DNA from: Caecitellus pseudoparvulus
Lineage: Eukaryota; Bigyra: Bicosoecida
DNA: 64,000 bases
NCBI GenBank assembly: GCA_965644315.1
Contig: CBFFRQ010000028.1
Span: 1 to 64,000 of the forward strand
Reading direction: 5' to 3'
A program made the position numbers and the translations under genes. The notes under the pieces were generated by a model, which was given only the letters and a program-made list of their open reading frames with translations, ran no database searches and had not been told where the DNA came from. This document shows positions 1 to 10,673 of the stretch, piece by piece (the stretch's first letter is position 1; every line of letters starts with the position of its first letter).

Positions 1-120
1 ATTGAAATAGAAATAGAGAATTTATTTGTTACTTCGTGGTTATAAAAAGTTATTAGTGAATTTACAGAATTAAGACCATTATGGTAAGAAATATTTGAAT
101 TGAAATACTTAAAATATCTC

Positions 121-232
121 TTGTGATTCCCGCCAAAATTAATTGAAAATTTTCTAAGTAATTGAGACTACTCTATATAATGTAGTCTCAATTACTTTGA
201 ATATTTTCAACTAATTTTGGCGGGAAACACAA
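121..232. repeat. 51-bp imperfect inverted repeat with 10-bp spacer
   Basis: Arms 121-171 and 182-232 are reverse complements except for about four positions, with 172-181 as the loop. Each arm carries TTCCCGCCAAAATTA close to its outer end, so two copies of an E2F-like motif (TTTCCCGCC) face each other across the palindrome. The symmetry is read directly from the sequence. A role as transposon end, cruciform or regulatory palindrome is inference. Confidence 0.85.
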
Positions 233-238
233 GCTCAA

Positions 239-317
239 CAGAGTAAATCAATCTCAGTTCCAAATTTCGACTCATGATCAGCGAGTCGAAATTCGTCACC
301 ACAATTGATTCACTCTG
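239..317. repeat. 35-bp interrupted inverted repeat
   Basis: Outer arms 239-252 and 304-317 pair with one mismatch. Inner arms 263-273 and 283-293 (AATTTCGACTC / GAGTCGAAATT) pair perfectly around a 9-base loop. The 10-base segments between the inner and outer arms pair poorly. It starts only six bases after the first palindrome, so the two form a tandem pair of hairpins at the boundary between AT-rich and GC-rich DNA. Confidence 0.8.
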
Positions 318-406
318 TGTATGGCGGTTGAGTCCTGAAATTCATTCGGTCCAACCCCTTGATGAGTTCTTGAGCGCGGCCCAGTTTGCATCAGCACGTG
401 GCGCTT

Positions 407-2467
407 TCACGGCTGTGTCTGAGCAGGGTTACTTCCTGCACTTCCTGCAGACTGGCTCGGCATACGCCAGCGTTGAAGCAATACGAATGCAGCAACAGCA
501 GCGACCAATCCCACGATCACCACAATGCCAGCAACCATCCAAGACTGCCCCCCTTCACTCGGCCCGCTGCTGCTCACCTGTCCCTGAATGGCTGAAGGAT
601 TGGAGGCCTGGGGTGGCTGTGGGGCAGCTGCAGATGAGGATGGTGATGAAGTCACACTGCTTGTCATGGACACTGTGGCGGTTGCACTGCTAGACGCCGT
701 CGAGCTGGTTGTCGGTGTCACAGAAGAGGACGGGGTGCCTGTCGGAGAGCTGGACATTGTGGCTGTTGTCGTCGCTGTCGCCGAGCTTGTTGCAGTTGGG
801 CTGTTAGTTGCCGTCGCCGAGCTTGACGGAGTGGGACTGTGGCTGGGCGTCACTGAGGGCGACTGCGAAGGAGAGGGTGTAATTGAAGCAGTCGCTGATG
901 GAGTGGCTGTTTGACTGGAAGAGGAGCTTGCTGTCGGCGATACAGATGGGGTGGCCGAACTCGTGGGGGACACAGAAGGGGAGACTGTTGCAGAGGGAGT
1001 GCTACTGGGTGAGGAGGTGGGCGACGTGGATGGAGAGGGGACAAATCGAATGAAGCCTGCATCTGCAGGGTGCTCGTCGTCACCGATGTTCTGCGTGTTG
1101 CCGTAGCCAAGCTTGCCATGCTGGCCTTCACCCCAGCACATGGCACTTGCTGGGGAGTGCAGCACACACGTATGGCGCTCTCCTGCAGACAGGTGAGTTG
1201 CCACAGCCCCAGAGCCCATGTTCACAGTACCAACAGAGCTTGGATGCTCGTTGTCTCCAACGCTGGCGGTGTTGGAATACCCAAGCATCCCATGAGACCC
1301 CAGCCCCCAGCACATGACCCCACCGGTCGTCAAGAGCGCACAGCTGTGATCATTCCCGACAGTGATGTGAGATGCTGTTGCGCCCCCAAGATCAACAGTC
1401 CCAGCAGTTGCCGGGTGCTCATCGTTGCCAATGAACTCGGTGTTGCCGTACCCAAGTTGGCCACTGGACCCCGACCCCCAACACATGACCTCTCCGCTCG
1501 TGAGAAGCACGCACGTGTGGCTCTGTCCTGCAGCAACTCGTGCTGCCGCGCGTCCCCCGCCCAAATTAACTTGACCTGCAGCAGCAGGGTGCTCGTTGTC
1601 ACCAATGTGGTTGAAGTTGCTGTATCCGAGCCTGCCAGAGAATGCTGTCCCCCAGCACATGACCCCACCGTTCGTCAACACAGCACACGTGTGGCTGTCT
1701 CCAGCGGAAACCTGTGCTGCAGCAAGACCTGCACCCAGGTAGACAGCGCCTGCAGCAGATGGGTGCTCATTGTCACCAATGTTGTTGGTGTTACCATACC
1801 CAAGCCGGCCGTTTGATCCAAACCCCCAGCACATAAGCAGCCCAGTTGTCAACACTGCGCACGTGTGGCTCTTGCCTGCAGACACTTGAGCAGCGGCTGC
1901 ACCAGAGCCCAAATCAACGGTTCCCGCCGCAGCTGGATCCTCAGAGGCGCCAACGTTCTCCTTATTGCCGTACCCGAGCTGGCCGGCGATGGAGGAGCCC
2001 CAGCACATGACACCTCCGTCATCCAGCACAACACAAGTGTGGCTGCCTCCTGCCGAAACTTGGACCACGACAACACCAGCGCCTACGTTCACATTGCCTG
2101 CAGTTTCTGGTAGCTCGTTGTCTCCGATGGGGTTCAAGTTCCCGTACCCGAGCTGCCCACTGTAGCCTCCGCCCCAGCATCGCACCTTGCCGTCCGTCAC
2201 GGCGCAGGTATGCAAGCCGCCGGAAGATAGCTGAGTGTCTTCAACAGACGTGCTCGCCAAGCGGCGATGAAGGTTGACATCATTCAGCATCAAACTGAGT
2301 CCACGAAGTGCAACGTGAGCTTCGGCGCAGCCCAACGTTGCCAGGAAGGCAGCGGAGAGCACTGCGAAACGCCACCGGCACGCTGCGCCGGCTCCTGCCC
2401 GCTTTTGCAAGTGCGCAGCGCAAGACAGACAGGCGCTAGCGCATTGGTTCGTAGCATGGGGACCCAT
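407..2467 (-). CDS. RCC1-like seven-repeat type I membrane protein
   Basis: The product is probably a cell-surface or secreted protein. A hydrophobic stretch near the N-terminus (FAVLSAAFLATLGCAEA) looks like a signal peptide. Seven repeats of about 50 residues follow, each with the core HTCAVL...MCWG...GxLGYGN, as in RCC1-type seven-bladed propellers of the extracellular CWG type. Then comes a long Ser/Thr/Pro stalk, one transmembrane helix (WMVAGIVVIVGLVAAVAAF) and a short basic tail. The frame is open with an earlier ATG at 2593. The ATG at 2467 is preferred because it places the signal peptide nearer the N-terminus. The two Cys per repeat (HTC and CWG) probably form disulfides in each blade. 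No enzymatic motif is visible. Guanine-nucleotide exchange activity should not be assumed, since this subclass is defined only by fold. The gene has no visible intron. Confidence 0.75.
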   Translation of the reverse strand: MGPHATNQCASACLSCAAHLQKRAGAGAACRWRFAVLSAAFLATLGCAEAHVALRGLSLMLNDVNLHRRLASTSVEDTQLSSGGLHTCAVTDGKVRCWGGGYSGQLGYGNLNPIGDNELPETAGNVNVGAGVVVVQVSAGGSHTCVVLDDGGVMCWGSSIAGQLGYGNKENVGASEDPAAAGTVDLGSGAAAAQVSAGKSHTCAVLTTGLLMCWGFGSNGRLGYGNTNNIGDNEHPSAAGAVYLGAGLAAAQVSAGDSHTCAVLTNGGVMCWGTAFSGRLGYSNFNHIGDNEHPAAAGQVNLGGGRAAARVAAGQSHTCVLLTSGEVMCWGSGSSGQLGYGNTEFIGNDEHPATAGTVDLGGATASHITVGNDHSCALLTTGGVMCWGLGSHGMLGYSNTASVGDNEHPSSVGTVNMGSGAVATHLSAGERHTCVLHSPASAMCWGEGQHGKLGYGNTQNIGDDEHPADAGFIRFVPSPSTSPTSSPSSTPSATVSPSVSPTSSATPSVSPTASSSSSQTATPSATASITPSPSQSPSVTPSHSPTPSSSATATNSPTATSSATATTTATMSSSPTGTPSSSVTPTTSSTASSSATATVSMTSSVTSSPSSSAAAPQPPQASNPSAIQGQVSSSGPSEGGQSWMVAGIVVIVGLVAAVAAFVLLQRWRMPSQSAGSAGSNPAQTQP

Positions 2468-3438
2468 GGCAATGCCACGCGGCAATGAGGGATGCTGCGT
2501 GGGGCACAGCGCGTCCTGAAGGATCCGACACTGCACGTTCTGAAAGCGGTGTTGCCTGATGCGCGCCTGCGAGTGGTACAGGGAAAAGAGCATGATACAC
2601 GGACCCTAGTAGTGGTACAAATGAGAATTCATGTGCAACACAGTGCATCGACAGCACTAGGCAAGCATTGTGGCGCGAGCAGCACGCGTTGACAGCTTCT
2701 GATGGGCGTTTCATGCGCCATCAAGAAGCGGAGGCGACTCCCGGACCCCCAAGCGCGAAAGCCCTTTGACGTACTCACACAGCAGAACATTGGAGCTACG
2801 AGATCTGTCCTTGTCAAAAATAGTATGCTGCAATGTGCCGATTGTGCCCAGTACCAAAATGAAGCGGCACGGCCCGCCTTGCTTGGCTGTGGCGGGCGTC
2901 ACCACCCCGCTCGGTCTGCAGTGGCAACCTTCCGCACACCGTGACACAATATGGAGCCTTCAATAGCCCCGCGTGGGCTACGTGGCAGCAGCGGCTGGGG
3001 CGACATGCTGCGCGTGCGTCCCAGCAGCCGCCCGATGCAGCACCTCAAGGAAGAGACACGATGCGCCCCACGCCGTGCTTCCCCCTCCATCATCATCCCG
3101 GGGCCAAAGAGTCCTTCCATTTGGACTACACTTCATAGCTGCCTCCAAAGCTGCCAAGGCCTGGACATCGAAGGGCCCAGCGACCTCTCAATAGGCGCTG
3201 TAGCAGCCGCTGCATCCACACCCAGTTCAAGGCTGGCAGCATGGTACTCCCGGAAGTTCCAGACCTCAAAACGTGCCACAGGGGCCTCTATCAGTCTCAC
3301 AAGCTCTGCAGCTTGCTGTCTTCAACTGTTGATCACGTTCACCTGCATCATCCGGCCAAATCCTGCAACTGCTCTCTCCAATGCCTCAGCCACCCAGAAC
3401 TGAACTCTGCAGCCAGGACCGACGACCACATGTAAACA
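2468..3438. other. gene-free interval
   Basis: About 1 kb between two minus-strand repeat-protein genes. Only short overlapping frames on both strands occur, none with a recognisable domain, a good start context or splice-linked partners. It presumably holds the promoter of the RCC1-like gene and the 5' flank of its leader. No repeat or RNA gene was recognised. Confidence 0.4.
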
Positions 3439-4938
3439 TCACCGCCCCCAAGCTGCCCTGAGGAGTAGAAAATGGCGCATCCCACTTCCCGTGCTTGTTC
3501 CGCACCAAGCAGCGTCCTTCCCTGCCTGCAGGGCAGTGTCCCCCGCCAACGCTGCAGCTTCGCGTGGCATGGCCCGGCTGCCTGTGAGCCCCATCAACTC
3601 TCGCACCACGTCCGGGTGGCCATTCCTGCACGCCATGCGGAAGCCCACGTCAGGGCCGTCCCAGCTTCCCACATGAACATCCACAGCTTTTTGTCCCGTG
3701 AGGGCCAACAGCTCGCGCACCACGTGCACGTGGCCACGCTCACAAGCACTCCGAAAGCCAACCTCTGGCCCAGTCCCATCTGCAACGTGAACATCAATCG
3801 CCCCCTCGCCAACCACGCCAAGTAACTCGCGCAGCACGGCCAAGTGGCCAAGGTAGCAAGCCCATCGGAAGCCATACTCGGGCCCAACTCTGTCTCCGGC
3901 GTGGATATCCACCGCACCCTCCGCTGGCAACGCCAACAGCAAACGCACAACGTTTGCGTGGCCATACCGGCAAGCGAGCCGAAAGGCAGACTCAGGCCCA
4001 TCAGCATCCCTTGCATGTACATCCACGGCCAGCTCGCCAGAAAGGGCGAGCAAGTCTCGCACGACAGTCTCATGTCCTCCTGCACATGCAGATCGAAAGC
4101 CAGCTTCAGCCCCATCCTCGTCACATGCGTGCACGTCTACCTGCCGATCACCAGTGAGAGCCAGCAGCTCCCGAACTACAGCACCATGGCCGTGCTGACA
4201 TGCCCTCCGAAAGCCAGCCTCTGGTCCTTCCCAATCTCCAGCGTGCACGTTCACAACGCGGTAGCCTGTCAGCGCCAGGAGCTCGCGCACCACACCAACA
4301 TGGCCCCGTGCACACGCGTACCGAAAGGGGGCCTCAGGCCCATCTTCATCTCCCACATGCACATCAATCTCACGGTCCCCACCAAGCCGCAGCAACACAC
4401 GCACAACATCCAAGTGGCCGTGCAAGCACGCGGCTCGGAAGGCAGCCTCCGGCCCAGCCGAGTCCCCAGCGCGCACGTCCACTACACGGTCGCTGCCGAG
4501 ACGCAGCAGCTCAGAAACAACATCTAGGTGGCCCTCAGAACTGGCCGCTCGAAAGGAATACTCAGGCCCGTCTTCATCTCCGACGTGCACATCCACGGTC
4601 CTTTCCCCGCTCAGAGCAAGCAGCTCCCGCACCGTCTCCACATGCCCATTCCAGCAAGCCAATCGAAAACCCGCCTCAGGGCCATTCTCATCACCTGCAT
4701 GGACATCCAGGCCTGCCTCTTCCTCCACAGCCAGCAGTGCTCGCAACAGGCCAACGTGCCCTGCTCCACATGCTCTCAAAAAGCCAGCGGTAATGTCGTC
4801 CCCTGCCAGAGCCCCAAGCACAGACTCTGCACTCGCCTTTGACCCGTGGGGCATGTCCATCAGTGTGGTTACGTCACCACCTGTGCAAGCAGCCCTCCAC
4901 TCTCCCACGGCACCGGCATCGTCCGCCTCACTCGCCAT
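3439..4938 (-). CDS. ankyrin-like repeat protein with near-identical 38-residue units
   Basis: The protein is about 499 aa from the ATG at 4938; an in-frame ATG at 5001 gives 21 more residues. The central region, roughly residues 55-460, is about eleven tandem units of 38 residues with the pattern FRxACxxGHxxVVRELLAL, then DVHAGDxDGPEAG. The helix-turn-helix half (AC..GH..VVRELL) is typical of ankyrin repeats. The 38-residue period, against the usual 33, comes from an extended VDVHxGDxDGPE loop. Units are very alike, also at DNA level (114-bp period), which suggests recent expansion or gene conversion. The C-terminal tail is short and not repetitive, and no signal peptide or membrane segment is seen. 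The likely role is a protein-binding scaffold; the partner is unknown. No intron is visible. Confidence 0.75.
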   Translation of the reverse strand: MASEADDAGAVGEWRAACTGGDVTTLMDMPHGSKASAESVLGALAGDDITAGFLRACGAGHVGLLRALLAVEEEAGLDVHAGDENGPEAGFRLACWNGHVETVRELLALSGERTVDVHVGDEDGPEYSFRAASSEGHLDVVSELLRLGSDRVVDVRAGDSAGPEAAFRAACLHGHLDVVRVLLRLGGDREIDVHVGDEDGPEAPFRYACARGHVGVVRELLALTGYRVVNVHAGDWEGPEAGFRRACQHGHGAVVRELLALTGDRQVDVHACDEDGAEAGFRSACAGGHETVVRDLLALSGELAVDVHARDADGPESAFRLACRYGHANVVRLLLALPAEGAVDIHAGDRVGPEYGFRWACYLGHLAVLRELLGVVGEGAIDVHVADGTGPEVGFRSACERGHVHVVRELLALTGQKAVDVHVGSWDGPDVGFRMACRNGHPDVVRELMGLTGSRAMPREAAALAGDTALQAGKDAAWCGTSTGSGMRHFLLLRAAWGR

Positions 4939-5723
4939 GGCGTTGCGGCGCAGATTCCGCACATGTGGTCTCGATGCACCTCCGCGCTGTGGAAGGAACA
5001 AGGCTCCAGCAGGCCGACCAGGGTCAAATTCTAAGTTGCACTTTCACATTCCAGTTTTGAACATGAACGGCACCTGGGCTTCCGTGTTTTCCTCACGCAC
5101 CGTAACTGCTCCAAGTGTCAGCCGAGGCAGTGGCGTCTGCTGCCCCTCGTGCCTATCGCCTCGTACTGCCTCCACAGCTTCTTCGAGCTGGACCGTTCAC
5201 TCTCTTTTCAATTCAAACACCTTTATAGTCCTCTAGAGATCGCTCCACTTCCTAGTCTTTGCCGAGACGAGCTGCACGTCGCAAGACCATCCGTACAATT
5301 TGACACTTGCCATCGGCAGCGCACCAATGAGGGAAGACAATCTTGTAGCTCAACTTTTTGGCATGTACGTAAATGTGCCTGCCACCAAGCCAGGCAAACT
5401 AGTGTGTGCATTTTGCAGCCCATGTCACCCTCTCTTTCCATTGTTACCTCAAGAGCGAGCAATGGCAGGGCCGACGACCAAGGGCGACTTGGTGCGAGTG
5501 GCCGGGGTCTCCACACTCGACGCCTCTGCTTCCTGGCGCAGGCCAGCTTCCCGCACCATGGCCACATCACGCGAGAGGGCGATTGCCTTATCCACAGAAA
5601 TGCAGCTGCCGAACGCAATGCAGGCCGCTGCGCTCCTGCGTGGTCCAAACGTGCAGCACCAGAGGCCTGGGTGTGGGACGTGCTTCAAGTGCAAATGCGT
5701 GGGCGAGTGCTGCAGGTACAGCT
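4939..5723. other. gene-free interval
   Basis: About 0.8 kb upstream of the ankyrin-like gene and downstream of the large membrane-protein gene, both on the minus strand. Overlapping short frames occur, but none has a domain, a signal peptide or a matching splice structure. I see no repeat or RNA gene here. Confidence 0.4.
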
Positions 5724-8700
5724 TCAGCCAGTCAAAGACTGCAGCGTGCCGCGTACGAAGGGTGCGCCGAGCAGGAGGAGGAAAGTTATGGCCAAGAACA
5801 GTGTGTTGGCTAGGAAGATGGCGCCCTGCAGCAGGAACTCCGTCTTCTCCCCGACCAGAAGTTCGTCGCCCAGCGCCAGGCCTCCGAAGGCAGACACACA
5901 AATGGCGGTCAGTGCTGCAGTTTCCACAGCATTCATCAGCGTGGCCTCGTACGGCAAGGATGCAACATGGACGACAAGGGAAGCTGACAGCACGAGGCAG
6001 ATCAGCGCTGCTTGCAGCTCGGCATTGCGCACGGTGACAGCGACTGCAGCAAGGAGCACTTTCCGTGGCAGCACGACCAGCAACTCCCAGTACCAGAAGT
6101 TGGGCTCGTCTTCTTCTTTGCGGGGTGAGTCCTCAGAGTGCGCACGGGGAATTCTGAACCCTTCATACACCGCACCGTACACTGCCTTCACGCTGTGCTT
6201 GTAGACATGGTGCCTGTGGCGGCATACGAGACAGGCGCTGCCGAGCGGGATGCCGACGCCCCACACCAGCAAGCCAAGGTATGCTGCCAGCTGGGCGGTC
6301 TGGAACATGGAGTCCATGCTTCCGTGTGCGACATCTGAACGGAGGAACAGGAAGCCCAGGATGCGGAAGTCGTACGTGTCCAGCATGCGCAGACATGCCT
6401 CGACTACAGGGAAGTGCACCAGCAAGAGCACGATGAAGGCTGCGCGATAAGCTTGCTCAGCACACCTCGCCCGCTGCTTGAAGAGGTCCACAGTCTTTGC
6501 CAGCACAGCTTTCTCCTCAGAGCGCATGTTTGCAGGGTGGGCCGGTGGTGCGCCAGGCATCACAGCTGCTTCAACCTGCGCTGCCGCCTGGCTGCGGCTT
6601 GATCGCGGCTTGCGCATATCAATGACAACTGAGCCTTCCGACTCTTCATCAGCCTCGGCCAGATCGTCCAAGTCAGCCCACGCAGATGTCCGTCTCGCTG
6701 CTGGAGATGGGTCGGTCGGGCCTGTGTCGTCTTGGAATGAGGTGGACCTTGGGACCAGCGCGGAAGGCCTGGAAGTTGGAGACACCAGGGTTTTTGGCGC
6801 AGGGAAGGCGAAAGTATCGTCAATCAAAGTACCCTCTTTCTTGGGAGGAGTGGAAGCGGCAAGGGGCTGCGGAGCCACTGCCCCAGACTCGGCAACGCCT
6901 TCCCCGCCCACTGAGCCTCCACCCTTCTCCTCAGCGTACCTCTCAGCAGCAGCCTGCAGCACTGCGTGGCTTTGCCGCTGCAAGATGCTGGTCACACCCG
7001 CTACGATCAACGGAATGCTCACTGCAGCAATGGGTATGCTCAGGGTGATGAAGAGGCGAGTGTACATGTCTGCACGCAAGGCGCACTGGGCAGGCACCGA
7101 GTTGGTGCTGACGCCGACCGACACTGAGGAGAGCCACGCCATGATGCCATCTAACGCGCTTTCAGGAGGCAAGCGGGTACTCAGCAGCACTGCGTACATC
7201 TGGGCCCAATTGGTCATGACACGGAAGACTCCAATGAGCAGTCCCCTGCTTTGCCCCTCCTTGCTCTCCCGATCACTCGTGCGCAGGGCCAGGTACACGA
7301 GGAGCCCCGTGAACAAAACCCAGGAGCCGATGCTCTGCAGAAAGCCGAAGCTGTCATCGGGGCACTTCACACAGAGCAACTGTGGGCTGGACCTTGCCCA
7401 GCCTTCAGCACACTCGCCACAGAGGATGCCCCTGTGCCCAGGCACACAGGAGATGCCACTCGAGTTTGCTACGGGCCTGCACGCATCTGGAGGCGTGCAC
7501 TGAAGGATGCTCGCACCAGCGTAAAGAACCGCTTTCCCTGCGACTGCGGCCTGCAACTCAGCTGTCTCATTCACAAGTGCTTGCAGGCGCCATCTCGTGG
7601 GCGTATCAGCGCTGGTTGTGTCACCCTGCAACTCGGCACTGGCCACATCTTTCAGCTTGCTCCAGTACCTTTCCTGCAGCTTGGGGTGTGATGGCACCAT
7701 GGACGCATCGGTCACACAGGTGTCACACCAGAAACCCGGGCGAGGCCTGAACTGCCCAGCAGCGCAGCTGACGCCGTTCAAGGGGCACTGCAAGCACTTG
7801 GTCTGGGCCAGGTTGGCGAAGGTGCCGCCAGGGCACTGCGTGCATGCGGCCTCTTGGTTTTCAACATTGGCACGGATTGTTCCAGGAGGGCAGCGTTCAC
7901 AACGAAGCCCAGAAGTGTCATTGGTGCTCTGGCGGCGCTGCCAGCCAGTAGCACAAATGCAGTCCATCTGCGAGTCAGCCAGCACCTCGCTGTCGGTGCG
8001 GCACGTTGGGCTCACTACCACAGCAGGCACAGCCACTGCACCCCGTGACAGATACGGATACATGACTTGCCTAGAGATAGAGGATGTGAGCAGCGTAGTT
8101 TGGGGCTGAGATGGTTGGACTTGCAGCACGGCAAGCCCTCCGTCAAGGGCGGCCAGCCCAACAGTCAGGTCGGCTTTGCCGGTCACCAGCTGGCGCACTT
8201 GCAATAACTCAACGAGGGACTCCACTTCGCGACTTGTGGCATCTCGGGCTTCAAGCAGGAGCCCCACTTGCTGCCGCCCGGACACAATCATTGCGCTGCC
8301 AGGCGCTGTTGCATCCACCATGGACATGTTGCGTTGCCCGCTCAAAGCAGACTGAATGGCAATCATTTCGCGGTCAGCGCGTTTGGGCCACGAAAAGGCA
8401 TCGGGCAGCATGAATATACTCGTGTGCGAGAATGCCCCTCCACCGCGCACTTGCACTCGCACTGGGATAGCCCGGATTTCTTCGTACGCAGCCAGCGCGG
8501 CCACGTCCGTCGCACCTGACGCACCTTCTGCCCCAGATGCAGTGATGCGCACCAGGATTGTTGCCGCTAGCTCTCTGCTGCCGCACAGAAGTCCAAGTGG
8601 TGGCCATGGTCCAAGACACAGCTCACCCCCATGCACAACGCTGAAACGCACCACCAGTTGGCCAGTGGAAGCAGGCAGCAAGAGCTCATGCTTTGTCGTG

Positions 8701-10673
8701 GTTGTTTGGAGCCATGTGGCTGTGGACGTGGTGCCCTGCGACGGAACCACTTGCACGTGTAGATCAGCGAAGGATGCCAACGTTTGCAGGATGGCGATGC
8801 CGGAGGCTTCCTTGCTTGTCGCCACTGTCAGCGACACGGTGCCAGGGACCACAGAAAGCAGCGTACAGCGCATGGTCACGGGCAGCACATGATCAAGCTG
8901 CCCAGCTTTGGACATGGCATCGTACTCATTCGTGCGCAAGCGCAGTGTGCTTGAAAACAGTCTGCTGACAGCTGCACCCGGAGAAACCAGCCAGACTATG
9001 AGGAGCACGCGCTCACCCACGCCAAGAGACCCTTGCAGCACTCCCGACTCTTCTCGAAGGGAGCCGACGGAAACTACGCCCTGCTCACTGGCAAGCACGG
9101 AAGCAATGTCAGAGCCAGTGCCTCCAGCATGGCCACATACACTTGCCGGGGTGCACACTGCGAGCCATGGTGCCAATGTAGCGTCCGCGTGGTCAAGTCT
9201 CTTGGTCAGGGTGCCAGACCCAACGTTTCGCAGAAGCAGCTGTTGGGTGCTGTTGCCCCCTGGGATGACATTGCGCTCCATGACACGAGGCCGAATGTCC
9301 GAGATCGGCGCGATGACCCGCAATGAAACCTGCACAATGACAGGCAAAAGGTCGGCCACTCGAAGTCGCCCAGTCGCCCCGCCGGCCGCTTTGTTTGAAG
9401 CCGTAGAGTTTGCCTGGAAGGCAACAGTGACCCGGTGCAGGCCAGGAGGGAGGTTCGCAGACTGCATGGTCAAGATGACTCCTTGCTGGCCTTGGTTTGT
9501 GGGGGGTCGCGCCTTTCGGACTGCAGACAGCGTCAGCCAGCCCTGCTGTTGGCCCCGAAAGGAAACCTGAGCGTCCCAGTGCACATGCTCGGCACTGGAC
9601 ACAATCACAGCTTGAGACTTTGTATCAGACTGGCCGTTGAGCTCGAAAGCAGCGGCCACTTCCACAGGGAAGGCGGTGAGGAACGGCAGGGGCTGGGGAG
9701 TGACGCTGGCGGTGGACGAGGGGGGGGCACCGGGTGACTTCGTTGGTTGGGCGGATGCACTGCTGGATGCCATTGGCGTTGGTGTCCTGCTGCTCGACGG
9801 GCGCACGAGGGGCGACCTGGAAAGGGCGATGGAAGGCAGTGGCGCTGAACTTTGGGCCAAGTCGACCACCTTCACAGGCACGACTGCAGTCGCATTCAAG
9901 CCGACGACGCCGCGGACGTGAACCACAAGGTCAAATGCTCCCGAGTTCTCAGTCGACTCCAAGTACGCGCTGGGGAGTCATGGCAGCCCATCAACTGCGG
10001 CAGGCCCAAGCTGCAAGGAAAGGGAGACGACCAAGCGTGGAAACGTGGACGTAAAGGTTCGAGTCACACTCCACCAGTCAGTCGAGGGCAGACAAGGACC
10101 CCAAGCCGTAAGCCTCGCGTCGATGCAAGACACGCTCAAAACAGCAAGTGTCGCAGCAGATCCGACGTCTGCTGCGTCAGATAGAAACAAGGGGGCGCCA
10201 ACACTGGTCCCTGTCTGGGCACCAACTAACAGCACCGCTGGATCGTGCAGTGCTGCAACGATGGTGCGCCCATTCAAGGCCACTTCTTGCTGCACAGTCG
10301 AGGACAGCCACTCGGGCGGCCTTGAAGACGGAGTCGCGCTGCGAGTTGCTGTCACTGATGGCGTCACAGAGGGAGAGTTGCTGGGTGTGGATGCAGCTGG
10401 TGCTGTGGGCGTGGCGACGCACGCTGTGGCATCGTGGGATGGGCGTGGAAAACTGCCGCGAGCATGCTGAAGGTTACGGCATGCTACGCATGCACCCTTG
10501 TGCAGCGCTTGTGGGAGGCACGCCACCCTGCGCTGAGCGGCGCAGCTGCCGTCAGTGGCAGTGGCAGAACGCTCCCAGACGCACGAAGCGGCAGAAACAC
10601 CAGCACCTCTCGCAAAGCACTCCCTCGTCCATGCCGTCAAGCAAAGAGGGGGTGAAACCCTACACCAGTGCAA
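5724..10673 (-). CDS. large Cys-rich (GCC2/GCC3-type) multipass membrane protein, frame interrupted by one TGA
   Basis: Two open segments in the same frame, 10673-9981 and 9977-5724, are separated only by a TGA at 9980-9978. Together they encode more than 1600 aa: a Cys-containing N-terminal part, Ser/Thr/Pro linkers, several beta-rich extracellular stretches, and a Cys-rich block of the ephrin-receptor-like GCC2/GCC3 type (CERCPPGTIRANVENQ, CTQCPGGTF). A further EGF-like CxPGHRGILCGEC segment follows. The C-terminal third has about ten hydrophobic helices with a long polar cytoplasmic loop. This layout is common in protist surface receptors or channels of unknown function. The TGA could be removed in frame by a 75- or 81-nt GT-AG intron ending CTCCCCAG just past it, though those donors are weak. 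Otherwise the gene is broken or mis-sequenced here. No ATG starts the upstream segment, so a 5' exon is missing from this model. Confidence 0.6.

Larger units (their letters stand above)
1..317. other. AT-rich edge segment, possible end of an inserted element
   Basis: The first 120 bases contain only about 26 G or C, while the rest of the window is clearly GC-rich. The change is abrupt, around 317-360. The segment contains two neighbouring long inverted repeats (listed separately) and no convincing reading frame. It lies downstream of the minus-strand RCC1-like gene. What it is remains inference: the terminus of an AT-rich mobile or virus-like integrant, or a foldback/MITE element, that continues left of the window. 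Confidence 0.5.

Noticed and set aside
274-693. Plus-strand open frame over the 3' end of the RCC1-like gene
   Set aside because: No domain; it lies opposite the Ser/Thr/Pro stalk and crosses the composition boundary, so it is a shadow frame.
1070-1816. 248-codon plus-strand frame
   Set aside because: Antisense image of the RCC1-like repeats; its apparent repetition only mirrors the coding strand.
407-2467. Nuclear Ran exchange factor RCC1
   Set aside because: Signal peptide, disulfide-type Cys pairs, stalk and membrane helix indicate a surface protein of the RCC1 fold, not the nuclear GEF.
9978-9980. Selenocysteine decoding of the TGA in the Cys-rich membrane gene
   Set aside because: The protein is not a known selenoprotein family, no redox CxxU context surrounds it, and the 3' end is more than 4 kb away; an intron or a mutation is likelier.
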